Positions 35,809-47,300 of a stretch of DNA of 64,000 nt are shown here, piece after piece (position 1 is the first letter of the stretch; every line of letters begins with the position of its first letter). The notes beneath the pieces were generated by a model, which saw nothing but the letters and a program-made list of their open reading frames with translations, was not told where the DNA came from and searched no databases. The stretch is from assembly GCA_021018815.1 (NCBI GenBank), contig JAITYX010000002.1, positions 14,539,001 to 14,603,000 of the forward strand. The letters are read 5' to 3'. Made by a program: the position numbers and the translations under genes. The DNA is from Talinum fruticosum. Taxonomy: Eukaryota; Streptophyta; Magnoliopsida; Caryophyllales; Talinaceae.

Positions 35809-37036
35809 GTATTCCCCTTTTGGTGCCCTAGTTTCTTTGAAATTCGGTTAGTCGGTTAGTTCTTTTTGGAGGGAGTGCGTTAATTGGTTGGGGAATGGGG
35901 GTTGGGGTGGGTTTTTATGGCAAAGATCAGGGGTGGGGGTGTGGGTGTTGCGTATGGCTTTTGGTTGAGACTTGGGATTATATTTACTCTTCTCATTAGG
36001 GGCATCACGAGAGAGAGAGGGAGAGGGAGAGGGAGAGGGAGAGAGAGGTGGAAGGAGAAGTAGTAGCCGACAAGATGGGCAAGGGGAGTAAGGGTAATTT
36101 GGAAGGCTCACAGTCACATGCACATGAAATTTATGAGATTCACAAAACTTTGATAAAAGTTTTAGAGTCACAGTACCAAAGTACATATGTACGTAGCTCC
36201 ACCTACCAATCGAATAAAAAGTGTAGAGAACCTTTCCTTTTTTTTTTTGGAGGTCTATTAATCCTTCATCAGGAAGAAGAAAGAATCTTACCTGTAATTA
36301 ATTTGATGAGAGCTTGACTGTCTCAATGAGATTATAAGCGTTTTTTTAGATAGAAACATAAATTCGTATTTTTGACAAAAAAATAGAATAAAGGATAATT
36401 TTATTAATTATATACCATGCTACATATATGGTAAAAATCAAATTCAAATAAATTTATAATTAAAATAATAAAATAAATTTTTCAAATGAATGAGATAATT
36501 GAAACCTTTTTGAACACTCCTTTTACATTCAATTGTGTTTTATCGTATAACCTTTAATAAGGAGATATACAAATTTTGTATAATCTTCTTGTTGAATATA
36601 TTTTTTTATAGTAATCTAAATTTAAAGAATTGATGTTTGTTACATACCGATATAATAATAAATCAATAAATATAACACTATGAAAATAAACCGATAGAAT
36701 AACTCCAAAAATAAAGACAATAACACCCATTAGAAGAGCGTATGGATATAGACTCTTACAAAGGATACTTATTTATACAGAAAATGTTATATAAAACATG
36801 AAAAAAAAAAAGAAGAGATTGAGACTTGCATTGTCAAAAATCAATGACAAGCCCTACAAAACACGAAGTAGTATGGCACTATAGATAGAAAGTGAGAGAG
36901 ATTTTGACATAAATATTTGCTATTATTAATCAAAAGAAACAAAAACACGTAATTGTACGACAACAGTCCAACTCTTTACCCCCACGAAGACCCAGGAAGC
37001 TACAGAGGCAAGACTAGGGAAGAGTGGAGAGAGGAA
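35809..37036. other. GH9 promoter region and adjacent spacer
   Basis: The 5' flank of the GH9 gene, with a GA/GGGAGA repeat at 36008-36047. AT-rich spacer follows up to the LINE fragment. No other gene seen; frames at 35848 and 36048 are translations of the purine repeat region. Confidence 0.5.
36008..36047. repeat. GA/GGGAGA purine microsatellite
   Basis: Run of GA and GGGAGA units, about 200 bases upstream of the GH9 start codon; GA repeats of this kind are common in plant promoters and leaders. Confidence 0.85.
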
Positions 37037-37557
37037 AACTTGGTGTCCCCCATATTGTTCCTCAGTAAAAATAAACACGGATGCATCAATTGACAAAGAT
37101 GGGTGGATCGGATATGACGTGGTCATCAGAGACAACAATAGGGAAGTCTTGGTGGCGGCAGCAAAGAAGATCAAAGCTAACTGGCCACCAAATACTGTAG
37201 AAGGAAGGGTTGTGTTGTACAGGTTACACATTGCCAGGAGGTTCGGTTTCGATAATGTCGTTTTAGAGTTGGATTGTTTACATTTGATTTCTAAGGTTCA
37301 AAGTATAATGTCCTTTTTGTGTGATTTTGATTTAGTTCTTGAAGATTTGCTTTACTTGAGTAGTGTGCTTGAGTCGTGTTGCTGGTCTCATGTGAGGAGA
37401 GAGGGCAATACTATGGCTCATACCCTTGCTAAGAGAAGCTAAGCCTATGTCGGGTCGGAACAAATCTGGATAGGAGTGAGCCCAGTCCAGGCTACTCCTC
37501 TTGTACTGATTGACAAATCTATGATAAACTAACTCTATTTAGACCTAAAAAAAAAAA
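37037..37557 (+). mobile_element. LINE-derived RNase H-like domain fragment with poly-A tail
   Basis: An open frame from about 37037 to the stop at 37440-37442 reads as the plant non-LTR-retrotransposon RNase H-type domain. It has the first acidic site in KINTDAS, then VVIRDNNREVLVAAA, a Glu in NTVEGRV, an Asp in VVLELDC, and the closing motif VRREGNTMAHTLAK. Upstream reverse transcriptase is absent. About 100 bases after the stop there is a poly-A run (37547-37557). It is either the 3' end of a 5'-truncated LINE or a domesticated single-domain gene of the same type; an intact start codon in frame is not evident. Confidence 0.75.
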
Positions 37558-37644
37558 TCAAAGATTAATTTTTAGCTCTAGAATTATCAATTAAACTGCT
37601 ACATGTAACATTTTTTTAATGGGACTGCTACATAAAACATTGAC

Positions 37645-37692
<48 letters not shown>

Positions 37693-39321
37693 TTCACTAT
37701 TTTTAGCAAAAATTGAAAATAGGCTCACATCAATAATTAATGTGTGCTTGAGCTTTGACTTACGCAAACTCCATCTCAACTAATTTTTTTTTAATGGAAG
37801 CCTCAACTAATTAAAATTGCTTTTTTAAAAAAACGGAGAGAGAGAGAGAGAAATTGGTGAACAGAAAAATAATAGAATAGTCCATATATTAATATATTTT
37901 TTCCCAAGCTAAACCAATCTCCTTTCAAAATAATTTCAATTGAATAATAATATAAGAGAAATAAAAACTAATAAGGTTATATGTGATCATGTACAGTACA
38001 GTTGTATCCTCCATCACCATAATCATAAAAGACAGTGGGGTTCCCATTTTGAGAAAGATCCGGAGAAAAAAAAAAAAGGGAAACAGAAAAACGAGCTCCA
38101 AAGTTGGGGTTTGTTGACGGATTATTATCAAGAAATGCAAGGAAGGCAAGTTAAGGGAAAACCATAATTTATTCTTTTCCTGTATTTTTATATATTTCAC
38201 GATTTGGGTCATCAATAATGTTTATGAGTATTATATATGTTTATATTTATTATAACATTTTTATATTATATGGATAGAACTATCCACAACATTAATTATT
38301 TTAAAAGATAAACAATGTCCTTTGTGGAGAGCACAATCCTTTTAAATATCAACAATTTTTTTAATTTTGTTTTTTCTTTTTATTTTTCCCCGTATATGAA
38401 GATCCCTTGTGACCATCGAAGCCCGCATTGATATACAAATCACTGCATGATTTCGAGTTCATGGATCCGAGATCGATAAAAGATTAAAAAATTATATTTT
38501 TCTTTTTTAACTCTCAACTCCCCTATTTTCCCTTTCCTCTTCTATTTGTTGACACATAGTCTTAAATTACAAGTATCAAGTTCACGATATAATTACTAGC
38601 GCTAATATAATAAGCTAGGAGTTGCAATGGTAATTTTTTTATGCTTTTTTTTTTGTTGATAAGAAATATTCTTATTACTACCCAATTTACCCGTCACTAT
38701 CTTATAATTTGTATCAATATTCACATTAAAAAAAAAAATCACTCTCTCAATCTCTAAAGCGGTGAGTTGTGATTTCTGTGGTTTGCCAATCGATAAAGAA
38801 CATAAACATTATAATTTGTACGTTTTTAATTTATTATTATATCCATATTTATGGTATAATAAATTATAGTAATATGTTTAATTTATGCCTTTAATTTGTA
38901 TATCATGTTTTTTTATTATGTTAATTAGATGTTATTATAATTTTGTTTTTTATCCAAATTATAATATGATTACTTATACGCTATTATTATAACCATTTAG
39001 ATATACATTACTTGCATGTTAATCTTGTGCCTGCGTGATTGATTGCCAATCATATGTTATTATTCTAATAATAATAATAATTTATTTACCACAATAATTA
39101 TTTAATTATATGGTCAGTTATACATGTATTATTTTATGGATAGATGTTAGTTACATACTTATAACATGCAAAGTTATGATTGTTTATATATTGATAAGTT
39201 AGACTGTTATAGTGCTATGTTATTATTATAATTATTTAATTATATATGTAGCGTATATGTTATTATTGAACCCACATTATTTATTGTCAATAATATGTCA
39301 ACCATATGCTATTATTGTACC
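37558..39321. other. AT-rich intergenic region with an (AT)n run
   Basis: Includes the (AT)n microsatellite at 37646-37689 and poly-A/T tracts. Recurrent words such as TATGTTATTATT and ATAATTATTT from 38820 to 39300 give it a loosely repetitive look, but no unit boundaries or coding potential are visible. Confidence 0.5.
37646..37689. repeat. (AT)n microsatellite
   Basis: Perfect alternating AT run of about 22 units. Confidence 0.95.
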
Positions 39322-39963
39322 TATGGGTGGAAATGAGCCAAGCCCGCTCGTGAGCTACCTCGATGGAAAACTCGGAAAAACTTGACTTAAAAAAGCTAAA
39401 GCAAGCTCAAGCTCGAGCTCGTTATACAAATGAGTCGAGCCGAGCATGAGGAAGCTCGGCTCACTAAGCTTGTGAGGCTCGTAAAGAGGATGGAGGCATA
39501 CATATTAGGCTCAACCTATGATATAATTTCAAGAATTAAATTATATATATTGACTAATAAAACTAGGAACCTATTTCATCAATCACTCATTTTTTTCCTA
39601 TACATATTATAAAGTAAAAACGATATATCGTACTCATTACGATTATGAACTATCTTATTTTTCATTATCATTATTCTCCGATCATAGTTATTTTTAATCT
39701 TATATTATTATTAGTTATGATAACTTTTTTTCTTCAATGTCAAAGATTTGAATTCAATTTTGATCGTAATATATCTAATGATAACACGCAAAGTATAGGC
39801 TTGAAAAAACTCTTGAGGGCTCATGAGTTTAAGCGAGTTGAGCCTTGAGCCCAAATTTTCGAGGCTCAGCAAGCTCGTGAGCCAACTCGAACTTGTAAAA
39901 AGTTCACGAGCCGAGCCACGAACATGCCAAGCTCGAGCTTGGCTCGACTCGTTTCCACCCTTA
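39322..39963. mobile_element. hAT-type MITE (642 bp) with 8-bp target duplication
   Basis: Terminal inverted repeats: left TATGGGTGGAAATGAGCCAA, right (reverse complement) TAAGGGTGGAAACGAGTCGA. Exact 8-bp direct repeats ATTGTACC flank it at 39314-39321 and 39964-39971. The outer parts (39330-39480 and 39800-39955) are mutually complementary over most of their length and rich in GAGCTCG/CTCGAGC words; the middle is AT-rich. No transposase frame is present, so it is non-autonomous. Confidence 0.85.
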
Positions 39964-39971
39964 ATTGTACC

Positions 39972-42547
39972 TATATGGTTTATTATATGGTTACAAAATA
40001 ACATTTTTATTATGAATCTTACAAAATATTTGGAAAAGATCTAGACATAGATAATCTTATCCGTGCAAGAATTTTCATATGCATAAAGACCAATTTCGAA
40101 AAAGTACATGTTTTTTTTTTGGTGATCTAGAGTATATAATTTAACCTAAATTATATGTTATTATTTTTTTAAAAAAATTACATGTTAATATTATTGTAAT
40201 TATTCAATAATATGATTAGTTATATGTTGATATATGTTCCAATATTTAAGTTGAAAGATTAAATAAACATGTTGATTTATGATATATATGATATGTTTAA
40301 AATTGACATGTTTAACGTGATATGTTAAATTACGACCACAAAAAAGTACTGAGTTAAATTTTGATTATAAAGCATAATTGTTAGGATTATGATTATAAAG
40401 AGCAATGTTAGATGTTGTACCATACTATATTAAACAAAAGTGTAGAAAATAATTTTTTACAATGTTAGCTTGCATTCTCCTCCTATTTACGTCTCAATAG
40501 CCCATCCTCCATTTTTTTAAAGCAAAATGATATAAGCATCTTGTCACAAAAACACGGTTTAAGTGATTAAAAAATTATATTGTTACGTAATTAATTAAAA
40601 AAATAATTTGATTGAATATTGTAATGATGATACAAGTTATAAATTGCATAATATCATTTTTGATATATAATATTTCACAATTATAAATATTGTAATGATT
40701 GATTTAAGTAGAGTGTTATCTCCGTTTATGAACAATAATTAATTAGAGCTATTGAAAATCAGTTATTTTAAATCGAATAACATATGTATCGTCAAAAAAG
40801 CTCCCAAGGTTGGATTGATTGATGGATTCTCAAGAAGCGCAAAGAACGAATTACGTAAAGACAACATTATTTTCCATTGTGAAGACAGAATTTTATGTTC
40901 CATAAATTAGATAACAAATTATATATTATTACTGAGTATATGTTATTAGAATTTCATTGACATGTATAGTTTATAGATGGAATAATGAACAAGGCATTAA
41001 TTATTTAAGAATTCCTTAATGAAGTTAATGTTTTTGTTGAAAAGGAAGAGAGTGAGCGAAATAGTGAGTGTTGGAGTATTTATGAGGTGTAGTGAGAGTG
41101 AGAATGAAGCAAACTGAGGACGAAAGCTGGGGTAGCACTTTCAGTGAGAGAATAAAGTCCAAAACTTGGAAGACACTTGTATGTTTGCCCAAAAACACTT
41201 GATTCTCTCTTTCCTTTTCTTCACTTTTCATCATCTTCTATTCTATTTGCATCTGACTCATCTCTCCTGCATGGCTTCCACACTCCTCTTCCTTTTCCTC
41301 TCTTTCTCGCTCTCTGTCAATCTGCACTCACTGCTCAGACACACAGACACAGAGAGAGAGAGAGAGAGAGTCGTGTCTCTTTTTGGGCTGTCACTTATTT
41401 TTTTGATGAGGAGGTTAAAAAAATTTTAAAAAAACGTTGCGGATGTCTCAAGTAAGGGAGAGAATCCTACTTGAAATTTTTGACAGCTCCATACTGAACT
41501 GTTGATGGTAACAATGACTGCCAATGCCATACAATACATTAACCTTTAAACCTCTTTCTCTCTACATCTCTCGTCTCTCCCTTTTTTTTATTCACTTTCG
41601 GCTTTGAAGTTTGAATTATGTAGAAAGCTATTGTGCAAATACCAGATGCATATTTGAATGTCAGAATTTCTCATTTGCTTCTGTCCGTAAAATTCTTTTT
41701 CGTATTTGGAAATTGAGACTTATAATTGAATATATGTAACGTCTAATATTATTGCGACCCAGCTAAATCAACATTATTTGTTAGACAATTTGACACAAGA
41801 ATAACATGTAAGCTGCAAGTTAAATTAAGTTTTAAGAAAAAGGCACTCGAAAACCCCATCAACAAATGCAATTATTCCAAATTAATTCCATGTAAAACCT
41901 GGTTTATACCTGTTTTTTTTTATTTTTTATGTACAGTACATATTTGTTAGGCTGTGATAAATCCTGAAGCGATCCCCGTTCACTTGAGTCTGGATTGGAA
42001 TTGGTTGCTCCATCAGTCGCTTAAAGACTGAAAAGTCTCCATTTTAGGCCTAAAGGTCCAGCAAGCTAAGGGGTATAAAAATTGCTCTCTATCAACTGCA
42101 TGGATTCCAAATTGGGCCCGGCACTAATGCCCATGTTGGGCCTTCTTCCCTTTGTAGCACATGGATCCACGACTCCAACAGTTCTTTAGGCAACCACATA
42201 CATTCTATGAATATCAAACATCAATCAAAATACACTCAAAAAACGTGCATTTATAATATCGACTCGGATTTATGGCCCAGTAACATAATGTATTTTTTAA
42301 AAAATATTTTTTAAAAAGGGACGAGTGCGAAAATAAAAGGTGAGTTTTTAAAAATAAAAAATTTAATACTGAGATATATATGATAACCTGAATATATAGA
42401 TTTGATTTTATCATATAATTAGTAGAAAAAAAGTATCCAATATTATACAACATGTCTTTCCAAATGACCTATCAAGGAATATATATATAAACAACTTGAA
42501 CTATCATTATATAATGATAATTTTTTATAATTACAAAGATTTTAATA
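39972..42547. other. AT-rich intergenic region
   Basis: No supported gene. A less AT-rich pyrimidine-rich patch at 41040-41420, with a GA run near 41350-41371, could be a transcribed leader. I see no open frame of protein-like character on either strand and no convincing hairpin RNA. Confidence 0.45.
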
Positions 42548-42769
42548 CTCCATCCGTTTCAAAATACTTGTTAATTTAAGGTTATGAAGGAGTAAAAATA
42601 AAATTAATAAAGAAAAATAAATTCATGGCAAAATTTGTGTTAAAAGACTAAGTTGTCCTAATATTTTATTGAAAAATAAAGAAAAACAAGTAATAAAAAT
42701 AAAATTAATAAACTAAGCGTTAATAAGTCATTGAAATTATAAATTTAATATATATTTTGAAATAAAGAG
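42548..42769. mobile_element. Stowaway-like MITE
   Basis: Left end CTCCATCCGTTTCAAAATAC follows TA at 42546-42547; right end TATATTTTGAAATAAAGAG. The interior shares GTGTTAAAAGACTAAGTTG and ATTTTATTGAAAAATAAAG with the copy at 27407. It is followed by a TATCA pentanucleotide run (42774-42793). Confidence 0.65.
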
Positions 42770-42793
42770 ATTATCATATCATATCATATCATA

Positions 42794-43565
42794 TATATAA
42801 TATTAAAAGTTAGGTATGAAGCGATGCACGAGCGACACACGGGATGTTTATATGCGATATCATTAATTATAAAATTAGATTATCTTTAAACAACTTTACT
42901 AGTTTAATAAAAATAACATTAATATTATATTTTTCAATAATGATACACTAATTTAGTAACGAATTTTTACGATAAAAATTACATTAATATTATACTATTA
43001 TAATAATTAAAGTAGAGCATACACGGTAGTTTTTTTAAATTATTTTAATATATAATTTATGTAACCGAGTATATAATAAAAAATATTATAGATTTTTAAT
43101 TATGATATACTAGTTTAAACATGAGATTTGATGATAAAAAATAGATTGATATTATACTTAAATATTTAAAAAATTAAATTATTTTAAAATAATTTAATTA
43201 ACTTAGTAATGAAATTTGATGATAAAAATTACAATAATATTATAATATTATACTAATTCAAAACAATTAAAGTAGAGTATAAAACATAATTTTACAAATT
43301 TATTTCAATATGTAACCATGTAACCGACTACATAATAAAAAAAAGTAATTTTAAAAATAATATAATTTAATAATAAAATTAGAGTGTATAATGTAATTTT
43401 TTAAAATTTGGTTTGATATGAAATTTATGTAACCACCTATATAATTCAAAAATATTAAACTTTTTCAATAGTGATATATATACTAATTTAGTGATGAAAT
43501 TTGATAGAAATAAATTACATTACGTTAATACTTATACTTCAATATTATACTCAAACAGTATTAAT
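42794..43565. repeat. Degenerate AT-rich tandem repeats
   Basis: Three or more loosely repeated blocks share, in order, GATGAAATTTGATGATAAAA-like words, AATTAAAGTAGAG (43009, 43268) and TGTAACCGA/CTA..ATAATA (about 43060, 43320, 43430). Unit spacing is irregular (about 110-260 bases). The start carries GCGATGCACGAGCGACACACG, reminiscent of some plant Helitron ends, but no terminal hairpin could be confirmed. Confidence 0.45.
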
Positions 43566-44340
43566 ATAAATGTTATTAGCATGACTAGTATAAATTATTA
43601 CTTTTAAAATTATTATTAATATTTCCTCCCTTGAACTCTTAAATTTCTATACTTATTTATAATATCATTAATGCACCAGTAATCGATTTACTCCTACAAT
43701 GACTATCCTTATTCCCACACAATAAAGTAAGTTATAAAAAGATTAAAAGAAATATTTTTATGTTAAGTATTTAAAGAAAAGTACATCCATTTATGTTGTT
43801 TTTTAACTTATTATTAATTTTTATTAGTATAAATTAATTAAAAATAATAAAATTAAAAAATAAATAATTATAAAAATAAAATTAATTAATATAACCCTAA
43901 TTTTTTTAATACCTCAATATGACCGATTTTAATTTTCATGTCTTTATTACTAATAAATTTGATAAAAAATAAAAAAGACGATGAAAATTTTCATACCCAC
44001 GTTCAACTGGTTCGAATCAATTGGCACAGATCCATGAAAACTGTTTTTGTTTTCAGAAATGAGCGTAAGAATTTTAAGGATGCTGATTCCCAAGTGATAT
44101 GAATGATGAGGCACTAACTTCAGGGGTATCAACGTCATTTCCACCTACTAACACGAACGCAACTCTCCCCTCTCATTTTCTCTTTTTTCTCCTGCTTCGC
44201 CAAATTCGCACACAGAGAGAAAGTCCCGACTCTGAGAAGAAGAAACTTATATAAGCCTAGGGTTTTTCCTTTTCTTCTTTTTTGGCAGTTTCGTCTAAAT
44301 TTCCAATTCCTAGGGTTTTCCCCCTTTCAATTTTTCATCA
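43566..44340 (+). promoter_or_regulatory. Upstream and leader region of the NERD-type gene
   Basis: AT-rich DNA gives way near 44.1 kb to a CT-rich leader. Two TAGGGTTT (telo-box) copies lie at 44259-44267 and 44311-44319, shortly before the ATG. This is typical of broadly expressed plant genes. No clear TATA box is seen. Confidence 0.5.
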
Positions 44341-47300
44341 ATGGAGGACGAAGATGATGTCGTCAAGCCTCTCGACCCTCCGGTGTTGGAGGAGCCACCA
44401 TCGGACCCTCCTCAGCCTGAGATTCCCGAGCAATGCGGCACCGCTTCGATTGTCGCTACTCCGCCGGCGGTTGCGGCGGTGGGTGGAGCTGAGCCGTCGC
44501 CGGTGGCCGCGGGATTGGCAGGAGAGGATGAGGTGGTCGAGGCAGTTGAGAAAGATGAGAGGGAAAACGAGGATGTCAATGCTGGAGAACCGGAAAACGT
44601 GGTAGAAGAGCGTGATAATTTGGTACAAGAGGAATCAGAAGAACAGGGAACCGCAGTTGAGGATGTGAAGGTGGAAGAGTTGGCTCAGGTCACTGTGGAT
44701 TTTGGGACGAAGAATGAGGAGATGGGTGGACAAGGCGAGGAGATGACCAAGGAAGGAACAGAGGCTGTGGAGGGATCGGTAGAGGTTGAGGGAGACAAGA
44801 TTTTGAAATCAAAAGAGCCGCTGCCGCTGACTGAGAAGGTGGAAGCAGCAACAACCGAGGATACGGCTGGGGAGATTGCGGCAGGTGACCAGGAGATGGA
44901 GGGCGATGGCGTTGGGCTGGAGGGGGCGAAGCCGGAGGAAGATGAATCTACGGGTGTTGAGGGAGATGTTAAAAGGCAGGAGGAAGATGAGCGTAATGGT
45001 GTTGGGGGAGATGTTAAAAGGCAGGAGGAAGATGAGCCTAACGGTGTTGAGGAAGCTGTTAAAGGGCAGGAGGTGGGGAAGCTCGAAGAAGTCGAATCTG
45101 AGAGTTTGGAGGGAAATGACAAAGGGCGGATGGTAGTCAATGAAGAGGAAGATGGGTCCAAGGGAGATCAAGGGATGGATGTGGAGAAGGAAGAAGGTAA
45201 TCAGGACCTGGAGGGAGATGGTGAAGGGCTGCCGGTGGTTATGCAAGAGGATGAGTCCAAGGGAGTGGGGATAGATTCTGAGGAAGGGCAAATGATGGTG
45301 AATCAGGAAGAAGCGGAGTCAAAGGTAGATGAAGAGATGGCGGTGGAGAATGTCGAAGATGACCAGGAGATGGGGGAGATGAACAAGGGCAGTTGGTGGC
45401 AGAACAAGAGGAGGATGAGTCCAAGGGAGTGAGGGGAGATGATGTTGAGGGACAAGTGGAGATGAATCAAGAAGAAGATGAACCCAAGGAAGATGAAGAA
45501 ACGGGGGAGAAGGAGCGACTGATGAATTGGATGATTCACAGGTAGATGGCGTGGAGTCCTCACCGGTTGTGATGAGAGATGAGGAATTGACAGCAGAGGG
45601 AGGGACGCCCGCTGCTGATGCAGAAATGGAGATGGAGGCAGAGACTGTCAAGAGTGGCAGCGGTGGGAAGCGTAGGCGTGGACGGAATTCCAAGGCGGCT
45701 CCAGCAAAGACCCCAGTGAGGAAGACAGTCGGGGAGGATGTTTGCTTCATATGCCTTGATGGTGGAGACCTTGTGCTTTGTGACCGCAGGTTTGCTTGAC
45801 ATGACATTTAGCTTGGTGCCCGTTGATTTCTATCCTTGTTAGTATTTTGGTAGTCATTGCAATTTTTGAGTATGTTGCAAAAATAAATGGTAATGACTAA
45901 GCACATTCTGTTGTTTTAGGGGCTGCCCTAAGGCATATCATCCTTCATGTGTCGACCATGATGATGAGTTTTTCAAGACAAAGGATCGGTGGACCTGTGG
46001 TAAGACTATGGATTTTATCCCAAAATGGAACCCTCGTGCACTGAAATATGTCATATTCAACTACCTGTTTGTTTGTAGTTTATCTTCTTTGATGTTATAT
46101 CTGTCGTTCTTCACCCTTCATACTTTGGATTGATGGCTCAGATAGTTACTGAATATGTGCCCATATATGTATATACTAGATGGTCTGGAAAAGAAGTAAA
46201 AAATAGTGTGCAATTGAAATATTTATTCATTCATGTTGATTAAGAGTTCTGTACCACTGTTCTCACTTTCGGAATCTCTTAGTGAGATTACAAACAGTCA
46301 TTTGATTATTCATCACATGAGTCATCCTCACACGTGTTCTCATTTCTTAGCAAGGTTTACTAAGTTATTAGTTTAAACTAGCTCTGCAGACTGAGCTCAT
46401 TTACACATGCTAAACAAGTTCACTCCTGAAATACGTAAGAATTTGAGCTATGCCTGCAGGGAATTACTGGAAGCGGCATTATAGATTTTTTTGAGTTGGA
46501 GATGCACCATGTTCTTGTATTGCCGATAAGATTGAAATTCCTTAGATTTAAGGCCCGTCCTCAAGTCATGAGTTGATGTTGGCAACCTTCAGTAAAATCC
46601 TTGGGGTTGATTTGTCCCTAAGCTCTCCTGATTGTTTGAAACTAACAGTGCATCACCTTCAAGATGCAGTTTTGGGGATTTCTGTTTTGGTGATCTATTT
46701 TGCACATTCGAAAATGCAGTCCTGGCTGGGGGTTGGTAGCCTGCTGTTCATACTTCATACTGATGATACTTGCAAGGATCACCTGACTCTTTCCACTTTG
46801 AGCACCATTATAAAGTTATTATAGGTTGTAGCATTGCAAATCCAGTGCCTTCCTTGCTGCTGTGCATGCCTTCTTGCTTTGCTAGTTCATGTTCATGTTA
46901 TGCACAAGTGAGGAGGCTACTTTGTGTTGACTATTGAAATTTCAGCGCCATTGTAAGATGATTACAAGTTACCAACTGTCTAGAATCCAGTTCCCTTGTC
47001 GCTTTGCTGCATGCTATTACAGAGCATCTCAAAAAATTTGGTTTGGCCATGCTGTTTACCTAGTGAGCTTTGATGTGTCATGCGTGATATGCTTCTGAGC
47101 AACATTGTAGTTTTATTTAATTTTAATATCATGCTGATCTCTGCCCACCCCATCTTCAGCAAGGTGGCTATTATATCCAGTATTTGATTTTTTCTCGCTT
47201 GTGGCAGGTTGGCATCTCTGCAACAAATGTGGGAAGAACGCCTATTTTATGTGTTATACTTGTACATTTTCATTGTGCAAAGGATGCTGTAAAGATGCTG

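Noticed and set aside
41030..41350. Possible MIR156-type hairpin; GGAAGAGAGTGAGC resembles part of miR156
   Set aside because: Only about 13 bases match, the 5' part of the miRNA is wrong, and I could not find a complementary star strand in the following 300 bases.
42774..42850. Confirmed Helitron end
   Set aside because: A GC-bearing end is visible but no CTRR terminus with hairpin or insertion between A and T could be established.
44685..45807. Several long minus-strand and alternative-frame ORFs opposite the NERD N-terminus
   Set aside because: They are mirror translations of the Glu/Asp-rich repeat region (Ser/Pro/Leu-rich) and disappear outside it.
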